Positions 9,761 to 20,250 of a DNA stretch of 64,000 bases are shown in pieces. The translations under genes were made by a program, and so were the position numbers. Source of the DNA: Alteromonas sp. 1_MG-2023 (GTDB lineage Bacteria; Pseudomonadota; Gammaproteobacteria; Enterobacterales; Alteromonadaceae). Numbering within the stretch: the first letter of the stretch is position 1; each line of letters starts with the position of its first letter. The stretch lies in the NCBI RefSeq assembly GCF_030547075.1, contig NZ_JAUOQH010000022.1:1-64000 (forward strand). The letters are read 5' to 3'. The notes under the pieces are model-generated. The model ran no database searches. It had not been told where the DNA came from and saw only the letters and a list, made by a program, of their open reading frames with translations.

Positions 9761-10059
9761 TGTTTGACATTGGCTTTTGGGAGCTATTGGTAATTGGTGT
9801 GATGGCCTTGTTAATACTGGGTCCAGAACGTTTGCCAGGTGCCATGCGGTCCACCATTAACACTATTCGAAGTGTGCGAAATACAGCAACGGGCTTTAAG
9901 CAAGAAGTTGAGCATCAGTTGCGCGTGCACGAATTACACGAAAACCTGAAGAAAGCTGAGCAGCAAGGCTTGAAAGATCTCTCGCCAGAGCTTGAACAAA
10001 GTGTTGATGAGCTTAAAAAAGCAGCTGAGTCGGTTCAGGAACCATATAAAAAACAGTAA
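9760..10059 (+). CDS. tatB: Twin-arginine translocase subunit TatB
   Basis: A 99-residue TatB, which forms the signal-peptide receptor complex with TatC. It has an N-terminal transmembrane helix (FWELLVIGVMALLILGPERLP) with the conserved GPERLP hinge, then a long amphipathic, charged cytoplasmic helix. TatB is shorter here than in E. coli. It starts in the TGATG overlap with tatA, and its stop directly precedes the tatC ATG. Confidence 0.95.
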   Translation: MFDIGFWELLVIGVMALLILGPERLPGAMRSTINTIRSVRNTATGFKQEVEHQLRVHELHENLKKAEQQGLKDLSPELEQSVDELKKAAESVQEPYKKQ

Positions 10060-10815
10060 ATGTCTGACGCAAACAATTTAATATCTCATTTAATTGAGCT
10101 TCGTAGCCGCATTCTAAAAGCACTGTTAAGTGTGCTGGTGGTTTTTCTGTGTTTGGCGTACTTTTCGCAAGATCTCTACCAATTGCTCGCATTGCCGTTG
10201 CTAGATTCTATGCCAGAAAACGCTAGCATGATTGCCACCGATGTAGCCTCACCTTTTTTCGCACCGTTTAAACTTACACTGGTGTTGTCATTCTTTATCG
10301 CTATTCCCTACGTACTTTATCAAGTATGGGGCTTTGTTGCGCCTGGGCTATACCGTAATGAGAAAAAGCTCGTAGCACCGCTTTTATTCTCAAGTACTTT
10401 ATTGTTCTACGCGGGCATGGCATTTGCGTATTTTGTAGTATTTCCAATCGCGTTTGCCTTTTTCAATAGCGTGGCACCAGAAGGGGTTACGGTTAGTACC
10501 GACATCTCTAGTTATCTTAATTTTGTATTGAAACTCTTCTTTGCTTTTGGGGTCTCATTTGAAATTCCCATTGCCATTATCTTACTGTGCTGGACAGGGG
10601 TAACCGACGCAAAATCACTTCGAGCCAAACGTCCTTATGTGGTTGTTGGTGCGTTCGTGGTGGGCATGTTGCTTACGCCGCCGGATATTATTTCTCAAAC
10701 ATTATTGGCTATTCCTATGTGGATATTGTTTGAGATAGGTGTTGTCGTAGGTAGTTTGTATGCGGGTAAAGGTCGCCGAGGCAGCGAAGAAGAAACTGGC
10801 ACTGAAATCGAATAA
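10060..10815 (+). CDS. tatC: Twin-arginine translocase subunit TatC
   Basis: A 251-residue, six-helix membrane protein that recognises the twin-arginine signal. Conserved features include the N-terminal [12 protein letters not shown], the periplasmic-loop PFFAPFKL, the [17 protein letters not shown] motif and the C-terminal helices with [24 protein letters not shown]. It starts immediately after the tatB stop. The cytoplasmic tail is acidic. The operon continues into a small secreted protein, tatD, a diguanylate cyclase and hemB. Confidence 0.97.
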   Translation: MSDANNLISHLIELRSRILKALLSVLVVFLCLAYFSQDLYQLLALPLLDSMPENASMIATDVASPFFAPFKLTLVLSFFIAIPYVLYQVWGFVAPGLYRNEKKLVAPLLFSSTLLFYAGMAFAYFVVFPIAFAFFNSVAPEGVTVSTDISSYLNFVLKLFFAFGVSFEIPIAIILLCWTGVTDAKSLRAKRPYVVVGAFVVGMLLTPPDIISQTLLAIPMWILFEIGVVVGSLYAGKGRRGSEEETGTEIE

Positions 10816-10841
10816 CAATTAAGTAAAACAAAGGATTTAAC

Positions 10842-11399
10842 ATGAACAAACGTGCATTACTACTGTTAGTAAGTATGCTCTCTTCTAGTGCCTTTTTGGC
10901 ACATGCGGAAACCGTAGGCGAGGCGCTCGCCAAATGTAGCGAAACCAAAAATAGCCTTCAGCGTTTAGTGTGTTATGACCGCGTAGAAAAAGCCCTTAAC
11001 CGACACTCTGGTATACAGGCGCCAATGCCTAGCGCCGTGGCTATTAGCCCTAGCACAACGAATGCAAGTCCAAGAACGAATGCGCCGGTTACACCACGTC
11101 AAAGCGCCCCGGTTGCTAGACAAGAAACTCGACCTGACAGTGAGTTTGGTTTAGAGCACAAAATAGTATCTAAAGATTTAGCCGATGCTTTTTCTGGCAC
11201 AGTGGTGTCTATTTCAAAAACCATTCGTGAACAATTAATTCTTACCTTTGATAACGGCGCTGTGTGGCGACAAACTAGCGACGATTCTATTAGAATCAGA
11301 AAAGGGCAAACCGTTACGATAGAGCGAGGTGTATTAGGCGCTTTCTATGCAAAAATAGATGGCGTTAAAAAACGCATGAAAGTGGAACGCGTTAAATAG
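10842..11399 (+). CDS. Secreted protein with a CYD motif, VasI/TagO-like N-terminus
   Basis: A 185-residue protein with a clear signal peptide (MNKRALLLLVSMLSSSAFLAHAE). It then has ALAKCSETKNSLQRLVCYDRVEKAL, resembling the Cys-x(n)-RLxCYD motif of the VasI/TagO-type proteins first noticed near type VI secretion loci. A Pro/Ser/Thr-rich linker follows, then a beta-rich domain (about 105-185) that looks SH3-like. No type VI genes are in the window, so a function from that link is not supported. AAAGGA lies upstream of the ATG. Its place between tatC and tatD suggests co-transcription. Confidence 0.65.
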   Translation: MNKRALLLLVSMLSSSAFLAHAETVGEALAKCSETKNSLQRLVCYDRVEKALNRHSGIQAPMPSAVAISPSTTNASPRTNAPVTPRQSAPVARQETRPDSEFGLEHKIVSKDLADAFSGTVVSISKTIREQLILTFDNGAVWRQTSDDSIRIRKGQTVTIERGVLGAFYAKIDGVKKRMKVERVK

Positions 11400-11400
11400 T

Positions 11401-12180
11401 ATGCCTTGGTTTGACGCTGGCGTTAATCTACTCGACCGCAGATTTAACCCCGAAGAGGTTATCTCTAACGCAGTAGATGCTGGCGTTTCTCGACTTTGTA
11501 TTATCACTACCCACCCCAATGAATGGGATGAGGCTGCAGCACTCCATCAAGCTTTTCCGCAAATTTGCAGTTATACCCTAGGCATACACCCTCACAACGC
11601 CAAAGATGTGGTCGAAAGTGATTATGCTCGCTTACGAAGTATGGCAAAAGGGGAAGGCGTAGTGGCCATCGGAGAATGCGGTTTAGACTTCAATCGCAAT
11701 TTTTCTGCTCAAGACATTCAAATTAGTGTGTTTGAAGCGCAGTTGGCGTTGGCGGTAGAATTAAACCTGCCTGCTTATCTACACGAACGTGATGCGTTTG
11801 AACAACAAGTGTCTTGCCTGCAAAAGGTGCTGCCGTCTCTTAGCGGCGGTATTGCGCACTGTTTTACGGGTGATACAACGCAGCTAAACACCTATTTAGA
11901 TATGGGGCTGTATATTGGTATTACCGGCTGGGCATGTGATGAAAAGCGCGGAGAAGCTCTTCGTAACGCCATACCCACCATTCCATTAGAACGTATCATT
12001 TTAGAAACGGATGCCCCTTATTTATTCCCCAAAACCTTACGCCCAAGAAAACGTAACAATGAGCCTGCGGTATTGCCCCACATAGGTGAACAAATTAGCC
12101 AGTTAATGCAGGTTGCCCCTGAAAAATTGCGCGATAGCAGTTATGCTAATACATGTCGTTTGTTTTGTCTTAGTGATTAA
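11401..12180 (+). CDS. tatD: TatD-family metal-dependent hydrolase / deoxyribonuclease
   Basis: A 259-residue TIM-barrel metallohydrolase of the TatD DNase family; the E. coli enzyme has 3'-5' exonuclease activity linked to oxidative DNA repair. Metal-binding motifs are visible: FDAGVNL at the N-terminus (D-x-G-x-N in place of the usual D-x-H, as in E. coli TatD), GIHPHNA, GECGLDF (catalytic Glu), the His ligands in PAYLHER and GIAHCFTG, and ETDAPYL near the C-terminus. It begins one base after the preceding stop, and its own stop overlaps the next start. Confidence 0.93.
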   Translation: MPWFDAGVNLLDRRFNPEEVISNAVDAGVSRLCIITTHPNEWDEAAALHQAFPQICSYTLGIHPHNAKDVVESDYARLRSMAKGEGVVAIGECGLDFNRNFSAQDIQISVFEAQLALAVELNLPAYLHERDAFEQQVSCLQKVLPSLSGGIAHCFTGDTTQLNTYLDMGLYIGITGWACDEKRGEALRNAIPTIPLERIILETDAPYLFPKTLRPRKRNNEPAVLPHIGEQISQLMQVAPEKLRDSSYANTCRLFCLSD

Positions 12181-14075
12181 TGGTAATGCAATTAAATCGT
12201 CAAGCGGTGCGCAATTATGATCTTGCTCTGTTCATTATTACCGTCGTCGCGGTTTCAATATTTGCGATTGTTGCGGTTAGCGTAACACCAGAACATACCA
12301 CCAAAGACAGAGTTACCCAGCTTGCCTATTTGAATGACGCTGGGAATACGTTAACTTTCGAGCAAGTGCTTGAAAAAGACGCCTCACAGTGGACGCCAGC
12401 ATCCTCACCCGTCAATTTAGGTATGAGCAGTACAGCGTATTGGTTTTCATTCATCGTGGCACCAGCAGCATCTAGTACAGAAGATTATCTGCTGGAAATA
12501 GACTATGCATTACTTGATGAATTAGCGGTTGCGGTTTATCCAATCTCTAGCGCTGCGCCCGTTGCCCGTTATCAAGCGGGCGACAAACAAAAATTTACTG
12601 TTAGACCTATTGCCAATACCACCCCACTATTTTCTTTACCTGTAAGTGCTGCACCACTAAAGGTACTCGTTCGGGTGGAAACATCAGGCACCCTTCGAAT
12701 GCCTATTGCCGTATGGGAAGAGAATGAGTTTATTGAATACGCCGCCAGTCAAAATCTAGCGTTAGGGCTGTTTTTTGGTTTTTTATGTGCCATGGCAATA
12801 AGTAACATTTTCTTGTTTTTCACCACTAAAAACCGTTCATTTTTGTTTTATTCAGGTTACTCATTTAGCTTAGGATTAACCCTCGCGTCTTTGCATGGGG
12901 TGGGGTACGCCTATTTGTGGCCAGAGCAAGTTTGGTTTCAAGGAAAGGCGGTGGTTATCTTTGGTAATGCCGCCGTCTTATTTGCGGTGCTCTTTTCCCG
13001 AAGTTTATTGCCTATAGCTGAATTCAGTGCACTTGCAGATAAGGTAATAAAGATAGCCGCCTGGGGGTTTGGGGTTGGTATTCTAACAAGCATGTTTTTG
13101 CCTTACTCAATGGCGTTAAAACTTTATCTGATTATGCTGTCAATCATTGTAATTATAGCCATGATTATTGGTGGTTGGTTGTCGTATAAAAGGGTATCCA
13201 TTGCCCGCTACTTCACTGTCGCTTGGTTGTTATTACTAATCAGCGGACTTGTTGTAAGCTTAGATAGCGTGAATATTATCCATGTGGGTATCTCCTCGAG
13301 TTACTTACTTATAATCGCAGGTACGGTTGAAACTGTCATTTTAGGCCTAATCTTGGCTATTAATTATAGCCATAGTCATGATGAGCTTATTACCACGCAA
13401 CAATTCGCCTTAGAACAAGAAAAAGAAGCAAGCAAAGCGCAAGAAGCGCTGTTAGAAGTGCAAAAGCGTTACCAAGATGACTTAGAATACAAGGTAGGAG
13501 AGCGCACCTTAGAGTTAGAAATAACTTTGCGCGAACTGTCAGAAGTGAATCAAGAGCTAGAGCGGCTAACTGCGGTCGACCCGCTTACAGGTATTAATAA
13601 TCGTCGTCACTTTGATAAAAAGTTAAAATCAGAAGGTAGACGAAGCCGCCGTGAACAAACGCCTTTATCTATTGCTGTATTTGATGTTGATCATTTTAAA
13701 CGTATTAATGATACATATGGACATGCGGGCGGTGATGCTTGTCTTATCCATATCACGAGTATAATGCAAAGCATGTTACATCGTTTGTCCGACGATTTAT
13801 CTCGCATTGGCGGAGAGGAATTTGCACTTATTCTGCCGAATACCGACAGTGAAGGTGCCTTACATGTTGTTGAGGCAATACGCGAACGTATCGAAAATTC
13901 CCCTATCATGTTTGAAGGGGAGGCAATACATCTAACCATTAGTGCAGGGTTAACCACCAGTGTTATCACGGACGAAGAACACGCTGAAGCGCTACTTCGG
14001 TTGGCGGATGAGCAGTTGTATGCTGCGAAAGAATCAGGACGAAATAAAGTACTTTTTAAACCGTTTTCAGGATAA
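12180..14075 (+). CDS. Diguanylate cyclase with 7TMR-DISM sensor
   Basis: A 631-residue membrane-bound diguanylate cyclase. Order: an N-terminal transmembrane anchor, a periplasmic 7TMR-DISM extracellular domain (about 55-185), seven predicted membrane helices (about 195-395), a coiled coil (about 405-465), and a GGDEF domain (about 465-630). The active-site motif is GGEEF at about 544-548, a functional variant. The product-inhibition I-site RxxD is present as RLSD, ending five residues before GGEEF. It should make c-di-GMP in response to a periplasmic signal. The start overlaps the tatD stop by one base, and hemB follows 3 bases after its stop. Confidence 0.92.
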   Translation: MVMQLNRQAVRNYDLALFIITVVAVSIFAIVAVSVTPEHTTKDRVTQLAYLNDAGNTLTFEQVLEKDASQWTPASSPVNLGMSSTAYWFSFIVAPAASSTEDYLLEIDYALLDELAVAVYPISSAAPVARYQAGDKQKFTVRPIANTTPLFSLPVSAAPLKVLVRVETSGTLRMPIAVWEENEFIEYAASQNLALGLFFGFLCAMAISNIFLFFTTKNRSFLFYSGYSFSLGLTLASLHGVGYAYLWPEQVWFQGKAVVIFGNAAVLFAVLFSRSLLPIAEFSALADKVIKIAAWGFGVGILTSMFLPYSMALKLYLIMLSIIVIIAMIIGGWLSYKRVSIARYFTVAWLLLLISGLVVSLDSVNIIHVGISSSYLLIIAGTVETVILGLILAINYSHSHDELITTQQFALEQEKEASKAQEALLEVQKRYQDDLEYKVGERTLELEITLRELSEVNQELERLTAVDPLTGINNRRHFDKKLKSEGRRSRREQTPLSIAVFDVDHFKRINDTYGHAGGDACLIHITSIMQSMLHRLSDDLSRIGGEEFALILPNTDSEGALHVVEAIRERIENSPIMFEGEAIHLTISAGLTTSVITDEEHAEALLRLADEQLYAAKESGRNKVLFKPFSG

Positions 14076-15077
<1,002 letters not shown>

Positions 15078-15087
15078 CGCCGCGAGC

Positions 15088-15113
15088 CAAAAAGCAAAGG
15101 AACAGCAAAGGAA
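15088..15113. repeat. Short direct repeat after hemB
   Basis: AGCAAAGGAA occurs twice in a row with 2-bp offset sequence between, about 15 bases after the hemB stop. It is weak by itself; it is listed because similar duplications lie at other gene ends in this window. Confidence 0.35.
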
Positions 15114-15148
15114 AAACGCAGAGCACAGGCCATCTAGCCAGTCGCTAA

Positions 15149-15185
15149 AAAAATGGGATGCAACCAAAGGTCGCATCCCATTTTT
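15149..15185. terminator. Bidirectional terminator between hemB and gppA
   Basis: A 13-bp stem AAAAATGGGATGC / GCATCCCATTTTT with an 11-base loop. The A and T ends let it serve both the plus-strand hemB and the minus-strand gppA. Confidence 0.88.
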
Positions 15186-15212
15186 ATTTGTTTCTAAATG
15201 CTTCAGCGCTAA

Positions 15213-16724
15213 CTATTTACACACAAGTTCCCAACCGGCTTTGTGTTGTAACCAACTTTCGTTGGCGAGCTCAGCGTTAATAAGAGGGTGGGCCTTTAGC
15301 CAACCGTCAGGGAAAGTCACTTCCCATTTATCGCCCTCGCAGGACAAATCTACATGAGGAATATGCTTATTTTGTCTACGTAAACACAACACCACAGAAA
15401 TTCGCAATATTCTCAGTAAACCAAGCAGCATAGGTTGCGAGTCATCATGGTAGTTGGTAAATGCTTCTGCGGGAATGGCAAGCCGATGATGGGCCACAAG
15501 GTCGCGAATAGCAGCCCGTTGTAAGCGTGTAAAGCCAGGGAAGTCTATAAAAGATAATATATACGCCCCATGCTCATGATGCTTTTTATATTCTATATGC
15601 AGGCCTGTTTCGTGAAGCAATGCGGCTGCACCTAAAATAGCTTCAGTATCAAGGTGACATATATTTTGCTGGGCACATAGCTGAGCGCACAACTTAGTGG
15701 CAACACTTTTAACCGAATTAGCATGTGCCTTATCAATATGATAACGGGACATGGTTTGATTCAAGGTTTGCTCGCGTCGGTCGTTTTCCTGCATGTTATC
15801 TAACATGCCGTAAATAAGCCCTTCACGCAGTGCACCACCAGAAATATTCATGTGTTGAATGGCTAACGATTCAAACAAGCTAATTAATATGGCAAGTCCT
15901 GAAGGAAATATCGCTTTGCGATTTTCCTCTAAGCCTTCAATATTCAGCTGACTTATTTCCTTGCACTCAATACATTGCTTTTCTAAATGATAAAGGTAGT
16001 CGAGGCGTATTGAGTCGCTAATACCTTGCGCCACGAGTATTTCAGTGATCGCCTGCGGCGTGCCGGAAGCCCCTAGACAGTTTTCCCAATCAAAACAAAG
16101 AAAGGCATCGGCGACAGGGAATAGTAAAGATTTGGCAGCTTTTTTTGCGTTTTCGAAGTTTTCGGCAGTAATCTTACCGCCATCGAAATAACGCTCCATA
16201 AAGGTAACACAGCCCATATCCAAACTTTTTAAATGGATAGGCTGCATGTCGTTGCCAATCACAATTTCAGTGCTGGCACCACCAATATCGATAACTAAGC
16301 TATTGCCCTGATTTGCAGAGGTATAAGCTACACCAAGATAAATTTGGCGCGCTTCTTCTTCACCGCTTATCACGTTGAGTTTGTGCTTAAGAATTTCTTC
16401 GGCTTTCCCAATAAACACTTGGGCATTAGTAGCAAGGCGTAAGGTAGCGGTAGCCACTACCTTAATATTTGAGGGGGGAATATCTTGTAACCGTTCGGAA
16501 AAGGTTTGCAGGCACTGCCAACCGCGCTCCATGCTCATTTCATCTAGTGCAAAGTCTTCATTTAACCCTGCTGCTAAACGTACTTTTTGCTTCACTTTGC
16601 CAATGATTTGAACACTACCATTGACCACGTGAACAATGACCATGTGAAAGCTATTAGAGCCTAAGTCTACAGCGGCGTAGTACTCGCCATAGCTTTCAGA
16701 GTCGTGCTGAAGTTCTGCCTGCAT
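15213..16724 (-). CDS. gppA: Exopolyphosphatase / pppGpp phosphohydrolase (Ppx/GppA)
   Basis: A 503-residue Ppx/GppA-family phosphohydrolase. It cleaves polyphosphate and converts pppGpp to ppGpp in the stringent response. The ASKHA-fold N-terminal half shows YAAVDLGSNSFHMVIV (phosphate 1), EEEARQIYLGV and VIDIGGASTEIVI (phosphate 2). The C-terminal half is HD-like (ALLHETGLHI, HHRL). I chose the ATG at 16724, 13 bases after the rhlB stop; the frame stays open another 47 codons into rhlB, but those residues do not look like a Ppx N-terminus. The gppA-rhlB order matches E. coli, which favours GppA over Ppx. Confidence 0.92.
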   Translation of the reverse strand: MQAELQHDSESYGEYYAAVDLGSNSFHMVIVHVVNGSVQIIGKVKQKVRLAAGLNEDFALDEMSMERGWQCLQTFSERLQDIPPSNIKVVATATLRLATNAQVFIGKAEEILKHKLNVISGEEEARQIYLGVAYTSANQGNSLVIDIGGASTEIVIGNDMQPIHLKSLDMGCVTFMERYFDGGKITAENFENAKKAAKSLLFPVADAFLCFDWENCLGASGTPQAITEILVAQGISDSIRLDYLYHLEKQCIECKEISQLNIEGLEENRKAIFPSGLAILISLFESLAIQHMNISGGALREGLIYGMLDNMQENDRREQTLNQTMSRYHIDKAHANSVKSVATKLCAQLCAQQNICHLDTEAILGAAALLHETGLHIEYKKHHEHGAYILSFIDFPGFTRLQRAAIRDLVAHHRLAIPAEAFTNYHDDSQPMLLGLLRILRISVVLCLRRQNKHIPHVDLSCEGDKWEVTFPDGWLKAHPLINAELANESWLQHKAGWELVCK

Positions 16725-16737
16725 ATTGTCTCGAATA

Positions 16738-18045
16738 TTAGTTACTGTTTCCGCGATTAGACGGTTTACCTCTATTGCCACCGCTATTGCCGCGACCTTT
16801 ACCATTACCACGACGTGACGAATTTCTTGTATTTGGTGTGCGTCTGCGTCTTGGTTTAGGCGCATTCACATCATCAAGCAAGGCACTCGCATCGTAATCG
16901 GTAACAGGAATAGCATGCTGAATATATTTTTCAATATCCGGCAAGTTCATCGCGTACTTTTCGCAGGCAAAACTAATGGCAATACCACTTTGTCCCGCAC
17001 GACCGGTTCGACCAATACGGTGAACATAGTCTTCTGCGTCGTCGGGCAAGTCGTAGTTGAACACATGGGTAACAGAATCAATGTGTAACCCACGGGCTGC
17101 AACATCGGTAGCCACCAAAATGTCTAACTTACCTTTGGTAAAGTCTTCCAATATACCCAAGCGTTTTTTCTGTGGTACATCACCGCTTAACAAGCCCACA
17201 CGGTGACCATCAGCCGTTAGCCAATCGGTAACACGTTCACAGCTGTATTTGGTATTCGCGAACACAATGGCTTTATCCGGCCATTCTTCTTCAAATAGCG
17301 AAAGAAGCAGCAGCATCTTGTCATCATCAGATGGATAGAATAGCTCTTGCGATACCCGTGTCGCCGTCGTTTGCTCTGGCGCAACTTGAACGTGAGTTGG
17401 ATTATTCATGTGCTCATAGGCGAGCTCTTGAACACGATAACTAAGTGTAGCTGAAAAAAGCATACTTAGGCGTTCGGTCGCAGGCGGCAAGCGTCGGAAC
17501 AAAAAGCGGATATCTTTAATGAAACCTAAATCGAACATACGATCGGCTTCATCTAGCACGGCAACTTGAATATTATTCAAGGTAAACACGTTCTGTTTGT
17601 AATAATCCAGAATGCGTCCTGTCGTACCAATAATGATATCTACCCCTTCTTCAAGAGTTTCACGTTGACTTTGGTAACCTTCGCCCCCATAAATCAATCC
17701 AAGCGATAAACCGGTATGCTCACTGAGCAGTTTGGCATCGTTGAAAATCTGAACGGCGAGCTCTCTCGTTGGTGCCATAATAATGGCACGAGGGCCTTTT
17801 GATTTGCTGTTCTGCTCATTATCTGCTTTGCTTAGCAAATAGTGAAAAGTAGCAACCAAGAAGGCAATGGTTTTTCCTGTACCCGTTTGAGCTTGTCCGG
17901 CAATATCTAAGCCTTCAAGTAACGGAGGCAGAGATAACGCCTGTATTGGTGTACAATTAATAAAATTTGCCGCCGTTAAGGCGTCAACAACCTTGCTGTT
18001 AATCGGCAGGTCGGAAAATTGAGTATCAGTTAAGTGAGTAGGCAT
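16738..18045 (-). CDS. rhlB: ATP-dependent RNA helicase RhlB
   Basis: A 435-residue DEAD-box RNA helicase; RhlB unwinds RNA for the RNA degradosome through RNase E. Motifs in order: Q motif (FINCTPIQ), Walker [21 protein letters not shown] as [16 protein letters not shown] (LFSATLS), then the C-terminal RecA-like half with [12 protein letters not shown] and [10 protein letters not shown]. The tail is Arg/Gly/Asn-rich ([12 protein letters not shown]), typical of RNA contact. It is divergent from trxA and upstream of gppA, the same layout as in E. coli. Confidence 0.95.
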   Translation of the reverse strand: MPTHLTDTQFSDLPINSKVVDALTAANFINCTPIQALSLPPLLEGLDIAGQAQTGTGKTIAFLVATFHYLLSKADNEQNSKSKGPRAIIMAPTRELAVQIFNDAKLLSEHTGLSLGLIYGGEGYQSQRETLEEGVDIIIGTTGRILDYYKQNVFTLNNIQVAVLDEADRMFDLGFIKDIRFLFRRLPPATERLSMLFSATLSYRVQELAYEHMNNPTHVQVAPEQTTATRVSQELFYPSDDDKMLLLLSLFEEEWPDKAIVFANTKYSCERVTDWLTADGHRVGLLSGDVPQKKRLGILEDFTKGKLDILVATDVAARGLHIDSVTHVFNYDLPDDAEDYVHRIGRTGRAGQSGIAISFACEKYAMNLPDIEKYIQHAIPVTDYDASALLDDVNAPKPRRRRTPNTRNSSRRGNGKGRGNSGGNRGKPSNRGNSN

Positions 18046-18144
18046 AGCTTATAGCTTATCAGTGCTTGCATTAAAAACGGTTTCTATATAACACTTATGG
18101 TAGAGCTGAAACAAATCAGCGACCGACCAAAAATGGAGAAAAGA

Positions 18145-18471
18145 ATGAGCGACAAAATTATCCAGTTATCTGACGATAAATTCGAAGCAGATGTTATCAA
18201 TGCTGAAGGTCCTGTACTGGTTGACTTTTGGGCCGAGTGGTGTGGCCCCTGTAAAATGATCGCGCCAATCTTAGAAGAAGTTGCGAACGAGTTTGAAGGC
18301 AAGTTAACAGTTGGCAAGTTGAATGTCGATGAAAATAACGAAACTCCACCTAAATATGGTATTCGTGGTATTCCTACATTGCTACTTTTCAAAAACGGTA
18401 ACGTTGCAGCAACTAAAGTAGGTGCGTTATCGAAAACGCAACTTGCTGAGTTCTTAAACGAAAACCTTTAG
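18145..18471 (+). CDS. trxA: Thioredoxin 1
   Basis: A 108-residue thioredoxin, a cytoplasmic disulfide reductase. It has the active site WCGPCK in [18 protein letters not shown] and the cis-proline segment [11 protein letters not shown]. The start at 18145 gives the standard MSDKIIQL N-terminus with TGGAGAAAAG upstream; the frame is open from 18097, but those residues are not part of the fold. It is divergent from rhlB and upstream of rho, with a terminator just after the stop. Confidence 0.97.
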   Translation: MSDKIIQLSDDKFEADVINAEGPVLVDFWAEWCGPCKMIAPILEEVANEFEGKLTVGKLNVDENNETPPKYGIRGIPTLLLFKNGNVAATKVGALSKTQLAEFLNENL

Positions 18472-18487
18472 TAGAACAGCAGTACAG

Positions 18488-18519
18488 AAAAAACCGGTGG
18501 CCTTGCTGCCGGTTTTTTT
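18488..18519 (+). terminator. Rho-independent terminator after trxA
   Basis: Stem AAAACCGG / CCGGTTTT around a TGGCCTTGCTG loop, then a T run. It is 16 bases after the trxA stop. Confidence 0.85.
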
Positions 18520-18752
18520 ATTTACGCCTAAATATAACCAGTAGATGCGCCTACAGCAGCGCGAGTACAAATTATTTAACAATTGATGAGTAAAACGCTG
18601 GACGTTGATTACTTTTAGTGCTAACTTTTCACCAGCGCTCACCCGAGCAGCATTCTGCTTAGCCTCTATTCAGGCATAATCAAATCAAAAATTAGAACAG
18701 AGTAGTGACTACCATTCCTGTAAGCAAACCCCAAGCACAAAGACCCACCAGT

Positions 18753-20018
18753 ATGAATTTAACAGAATTAAAGAACAAACCGATTAGCGAATTAGTCGCC
18801 ATGTCCGAAGAAATGGGCCTGGAAAACATGGCTCGCGCTAGAAAACAAGACATCATATTCTCGATACTGAAATCGCATGCTAAAGGCGGCGAAGATATTT
18901 TCGGTGACGGGGTTCTGGAAATTTTACAGGACGGTTTTGGTTTCTTGCGATCAGCAGATTCATCTTATTTAGCAGGGCCTGATGATATTTATGTATCACC
19001 AAGCCAAATTCGCCGATTTAACTTGCGAACGGGCGATACCATTTCTGGTAAAATCCGCCCGCCAAAAGACAGTGAGCGATATTTTGCCCTGTTAAAAATC
19101 CGCGAAGTAAACTTCGATAAGCCCGAAAACTCTCGTAATAAAATCCTCTTTGAAAACCTTACTCCACTTCACGCAGCATCACGTATGCGTATGGAACGTG
19201 GGAACGGTTCAACAGAAGACATTACAGCGCGTGTTTTAGACCTAGCCTCACCAATTGGTAAAGGGCAACGTGGTCTTATCGTAGCTCCGCCTAAAGCGGG
19301 TAAAACACTTTTACTTCAGAATATCGCGCAATCTATTGCTGCGAATCACCCTGAAGCTGAATTGATGGTATTGCTCATCGATGAACGTCCAGAAGAAGTA
19401 ACCGAAATGCATCGCCTTGTTCAAGGTGAAGTAGTTGCCTCTACGTTCGATGAACCTGCAAGCCGACACGTTCAGGTAGCCGAAATGGTTATCGAAAAAG
19501 CCAAGCGTTTAGTTGAGCACAAAAAAGATGTGGTCATCTTGCTTGATTCAATTACTCGTTTAGCACGTGCCTACAACACGGTAATCCCTTCGTCAGGTAA
19601 AGTACTTACCGGTGGTGTTGATGCCAATGCACTGCATAAACCTAAGCGTTTCTTTGGTGCTGCACGTAACGTTGAAGAAGGTGGTAGTTTAACGATTATC
19701 GCCACAGCGCTTATCGATACTGGCTCTAAAATGGATGAAGTTATCTATGAAGAGTTTAAAGGTACCGGTAACATGGAATTGCACTTGCATCGCAAAATTG
19801 CGGAAAAACGTGTATTCCCAGCTATCGATTTCAACCGTTCAGGCACCCGTCGTGAAGAGCTTTTAACGTCTCAAGAAGAACTACAGAAAATGTGGATCTT
19901 ACGTAAAATCGTACATGAAATGTCAGAAATTGATGCTATTGAGTTCCTTATCAATAAGCTGGCTATGACTAAGACGAACGATGAATTCTTTAATGCTATG
20001 AAGCGTCAAAAGAGCTAA
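18753..20018 (+). CDS. rho: Transcription termination factor Rho
   Basis: A 421-residue hexameric RNA-dependent ATPase that ends transcription. It has the N-terminal helix bundle ([15 protein letters not shown]), the cold-shock-like RNA-binding domain ([17 protein letters not shown]), Walker A as [11 protein letters not shown], Walker [16 protein letters not shown], and the R-loop region with [12 protein letters not shown] at 18753 matches the usual Rho N-terminus; a GTG at 18705 with a better GAACAGAG upstream would add 16 residues and cannot be excluded. The long leader from trxA leaves room for Rho autoregulation. Confidence 0.97.
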   Translation: MNLTELKNKPISELVAMSEEMGLENMARARKQDIIFSILKSHAKGGEDIFGDGVLEILQDGFGFLRSADSSYLAGPDDIYVSPSQIRRFNLRTGDTISGKIRPPKDSERYFALLKIREVNFDKPENSRNKILFENLTPLHAASRMRMERGNGSTEDITARVLDLASPIGKGQRGLIVAPPKAGKTLLLQNIAQSIAANHPEAELMVLLIDERPEEVTEMHRLVQGEVVASTFDEPASRHVQVAEMVIEKAKRLVEHKKDVVILLDSITRLARAYNTVIPSSGKVLTGGVDANALHKPKRFFGAARNVEEGGSLTIIATALIDTGSKMDEVIYEEFKGTGNMELHLHRKIAEKRVFPAIDFNRSGTRREELLTSQEELQKMWILRKIVHEMSEIDAIEFLINKLAMTKTNDEFFNAMKRQKS

Positions 20019-20034
20019 TCAATATAATTTGAAG

Positions 20035-20058
20035 AAAGCGCCTAAGGGCGCTTTTTTT
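20035..20058 (+). terminator. Rho-independent terminator after rho
   Basis: 8-bp stem AAAGCGCC / GGCGCTTT with loop TAAG, then seven T. It is 16 bases after the stop. Confidence 0.88.
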
Positions 20059-20250
20059 GTGTCTGCACGCCACCTCAAACACTGAATTATCACCCTTCAC
20101 GTAATCGAAATAATTCTTATTATACTTCTGTCTAATTTCCCTAGGCTTCTGAATGAGTTAACTTCAAAAGTCTTATTGTCACAAGCACTGATGTTTTTAA
20201 CTACCAGATAGTTTATTCTGGGTTTTTACTCTTCAAATGGAATAGATGTC

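Noticed and set aside
16725..16865. 47-codon N-terminal extension of gppA into rhlB
   Set aside because: The residues are the out-of-frame reading of the rhlB Gly/Arg-rich tail and do not match the Ppx/GppA N-terminus.
18705..18752. GTG start adding 16 residues to Rho
   Set aside because: The added residues are not in known Rho proteins, although the GTG has a better upstream GAACAGAG. Kept only as an alternative.
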